Assembly: GCA_965226755.1 (NCBI GenBank)
Contig: CBDDDT010000008.1
Span: 162,430-226,429, forward strand
From: Bog-113 sp965226755
GTDB lineage: Bacteria > Acidobacteriota > Terriglobia > Bryobacterales > Bryobacteraceae
Reading direction: 5' to 3'
Length of the DNA: 64,000 nucleotides
The notes under the pieces were generated by a model. It did no database searches and was not told where the DNA came from. It saw only the letters and a list, made by a program, of their open reading frames with translations. The translations under genes were made by a program, and so were the position numbers. This document shows, one piece after another, positions 62,259-64,000 of this stretch (position 1 is its first letter; each line of letters opens with the position of its first letter).

Positions 62259-64000
62259 ATGAGATCAAAGTTTCGGAGAACAATTCCATGGCTGGCCATG
62301 CTTGCGACGGCGGGGATCGTCGCGGCTCAGGACCCGCCTTCGCGCGTTGCGCGCATCGCTTATATGACAGGTCAGGTTTCGTTCGAGCCCGGCAGCGTCG
62401 ATCAGTGGACCTCGGCCTCTTTGAATTACCCGATGACCACCGGCGACAATCTGTATACCGACACCGGCGCGCGAGCCGAGTTGCGGATCGGACGCAACTC
62501 CATTCGCCTGGACAACGGCACTAATTTTCAGTTCGTCAACCTGAACGACCAAGTGACCCAGTTCAGCATTAATTCCGGCTCGGTCGAAGTCCGCGTCGCG
62601 CACCTCGGCGACGGCGAGTCCTGGGAGATCGATACTCCCAACGGCGCCGTCACCCTGCTCCGCCAGGGCGAGTATCGCGTCGATTGCAACACCGACCAGA
62701 ACGCCACCATGGTCACTACCCGCAGCGGCGACGTCGAAGTGACCGCCAACAATCAGAGCTTTCCTGTCCACGCGCGCCAGACCGCTTATTTTGCGGCGGC
62801 CGGCGATCCTCAAATTCAGGATGAAAACCCCAACGACGATTTCGACACCTTCGCGTACACCCGCGACCGCTTCGAAGACGCCCCCGCGCCGCAGTACGTC
62901 TCGCAAGACATGGACGGCTATGAGGATTTGAACGCCAACGGATCATGGCGCAACGACTCCGAGTACGGCCCCGTCTGGTATCCGCGCGTCTCCAGCGATT
63001 GGGCGCCTTACCACACCGGCCACTGGGCCTGGGTCGACCCCTGGGGCTGGAGCTGGGTGGATGACGAGCCCTGGGGCTTTGCTCCTTTCCACTACGGCCG
63101 CTGGGCTTTCGTCGACAACGCCTGGGGATGGTGCCCGGGACCGGTCAATGTCCGTCCCGTTTATGCTCCCGCTCTGGTCGCCTTCGTGGGCGGCGGCGGC
63201 GGATTTGGAATTTCGCTTGGAATGGGCGGGGGACTCGGCGCCGTGGCCTGGTTCGCGCTCGGGCCGAGGGATCCTTATATCCCGTCCTATCGCGTCTCTG
63301 ATGCCTACGTCCGCAATGTGAACATCACCAACACCCGCATCACCAACATCAATTACACCAACGTGAACGTACAGAACATAACTTACATGAACCGTAACGT
63401 GCCCGGGGCCGCGATCGCGGTGCCCCAAAACGCGTTCTCCTCCGCCCAGCCCGTGCAGCGCTCCATGGTTCGCGTAAACGCGGCGCAGTTGCAGCAGGCT
63501 CATGTGGTCGGTTCAGCGCCGCAAGTCGTTCCGCAACGCGCCTCCGTTCTGGCCTCCGCGCGGACCGGCGCCGTGGCCGCGCCCCCGGCGCGCATCGCTT
63601 CGCGCCCGGTGGTCGCCCGCTTGACGCCGCCGCCGCCGCCGGTCTCGTTCGCCGCCAAGCAGCAGATCCTGCAGCAGCATCCCGGCGTGCCTGTGGCGCC
63701 GCAGCAAATCCAAACTTTGCAGAGGCAAGCTCCGGCCGCGGCGCCGGGAAGGATGGCGGTGAAGCCCATCAACACGGCCCAGGTCCATCCCATCACCCCG
63801 GCTCCGCGCCCCCGCGGCGCCCGCCGCCGCGGCCCCAGCTCCGCAGCGTTTCGGACAGCCCGCGCCTCCGAACGCGCAGCGCCCCGCGCCCGCCGCCGCC
63901 CAAACCCCGCAGCGTTTCGGACAACCCGCGCCGGTGAACCAGCCGCGCCCTGCGCAGGCCGCTCCCGCCGCGCCGCCCGTCCGCCAGCCCCAACAGGCTG
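62259..64000 (+). CDS. DUF6600/FecR-like secreted protein, 3' partial, with frameshift
   Basis: The start at 62259 has a perfect GGAGGAAGAAAGA ribosome site. A signal peptide (IPWLAMLATAGIVAAQ) is followed by a FecR-like beta domain, about residues 25-180 (VARIAYMTGQVSFEPGSV, GARAELRIGRNSIRLDNGT, VTLLRQGEYRVDCN). Then comes the Trp/Tyr-rich DUF6600 region (YGPVWYPRVSSDWAPYHTGHW, WVDPWGWSWVDDEPWGFAPFHYGRW, WGWCPGPVNVRP). The tail is Ala/Pro/Gln-rich. In the CCCCC run at 63809-63813 one base must be removed to keep this style; only then does the frame read APQRFGQPAPPNAQRP and TPQRFGQPAPVNQPRP, and it stays open to the window edge. The protein is probably periplasmic or cell-surface and its function is unknown. 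Confidence 0.8.
   Translation, partial: MRSKFRRTIPWLAMLATAGIVAAQDPPSRVARIAYMTGQVSFEPGSVDQWTSASLNYPMTTGDNLYTDTGARAELRIGRNSIRLDNGTNFQFVNLNDQVTQFSINSGSVEVRVAHLGDGESWEIDTPNGAVTLLRQGEYRVDCNTDQNATMVTTRSGDVEVTANNQSFPVHARQTAYFAAAGDPQIQDENPNDDFDTFAYTRDRFEDAPAPQYVSQDMDGYEDLNANGSWRNDSEYGPVWYPRVSSDWAPYHTGHWAWVDPWGWSWVDDEPWGFAPFHYGRWAFVDNAWGWCPGPVNVRPVYAPALVAFVGGGGGFGISLGMGGGLGAVAWFALGPRDPYIPSYRVSDAYVRNVNITNTRITNINYTNVNVQNITYMNRNVPGAAIAVPQNAFSSAQPVQRSMVRVNAAQLQQAHVVGSAPQVVPQRASVLASARTGAVAAPPARIASRPVVARLTPPPPPVSFAAKQQILQQHPGVPVAPQQIQTLQRQAPAAAPGRMAVKPINTAQVHPITPAPRPRGARRRGPSSAAFRTARASERAAPRARRRPNPAAFRTTRAGEPAAPCAGRSRRAARPPAPTG

Noticed and set aside
62132..62524. A 130-codon forward frame overlapping the start of the DUF6600 gene
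   Set aside because: The frame from 62259 has the ribosome site, signal peptide and FecR-like strands; the other frame is Arg/His-rich noise.

Overview
The window looks like a chromosomal segment of an Acidobacteriota bacterium of the Solibacter/Bryobacterales type. The grounds are the high GC content, three secreted proteins carrying the C-terminal domain first described in Solibacter (TIGR03437), MacB/FtsX-like permeases without an ATPase gene (the acidobacterial orphan permease type), an ECF sigma factor beside a membrane Ser/Thr kinase, and many Tat-exported sugar isomerases and Gfo/Idh/MocA oxidoreductases. No rRNA, tRNA, CRISPR array, transposase or phage gene was seen.

Layout. 1-7.3 kb: the 3' part of a propeller-sensor kinase, a convergent ECF sigma factor, a secreted orphan, an NHL-repeat protein, a TIGR03437 protein and a DUF4136 protein. 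7.3-18.5 kb: an orphan permease, a Tat sugar isomerase, a ClpB-like AAA ATPase, an SDR, then a forward run of GAF-like protein, lytic transglycosylase, aminotransferase, small hypothetical and GNAT acetyltransferase. 18.4-26.2 kb: a leftward cluster (FHA-GAF-SpoIIE phosphatase, Gfo/Idh, SDR, HEAT protein, Tat Gfo/Idh) interrupted by a rightward DUF262-HNH nuclease-like gene. That gene lies between two copies of the 3' end of the HEAT gene, so it looks like a small acquired defence island. 26-31 kb: a TIGR03437 protein, a gene-poor AT-richer stretch with coding remnants, then an SDR and a sugar-binding lipoprotein. 31-41 kb: metH, a four-Cys mini-protein, a Tat isomerase, a membrane protein, aspartate kinase, a NodU/CmcH carbamoyltransferase and gltX. 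41.9-50.9 kb: two tandem giant proteins in which an orphan permease is fused to a GAF-like region and a SpoIIE/PP2C phosphatase, followed 5 nt later by an enolase-superfamily sugar-acid dehydratase. 50.9-64 kb: a GH3 glucosidase, a DHA2 drug exporter, an FmdB protein with a KSEGS repeat tail, a TPR-like secreted protein, an SSS symporter plus APC permease pair, an AT-hook protein behind a palindromic leader, a beta-lactamase/NamZ fusion and a partial DUF6600/FecR protein.

Function. The metabolic genes suggest uptake and oxidation of sugars and sugar acids (GH3, SSS and APC carriers, enolase-superfamily dehydratase, Gfo/Idh and isomerases) beside cell-wall recycling (lytic transglycosylase, NamZ). 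Signalling is unusually rich in serine phosphorylation parts: one kinase and three SpoIIE-type phosphatases.

Caution on quality. Five genes (Gfo/Idh 23574-24549, FHA-SpoIIE 24554-26180, membrane protein 35729-36504, NamZ fusion 59774-62081, DUF6600 62259-64000) each need one single-base shift to read through. Most of these sit in short G/C runs, so base-calling error is at least as likely as real gene decay.
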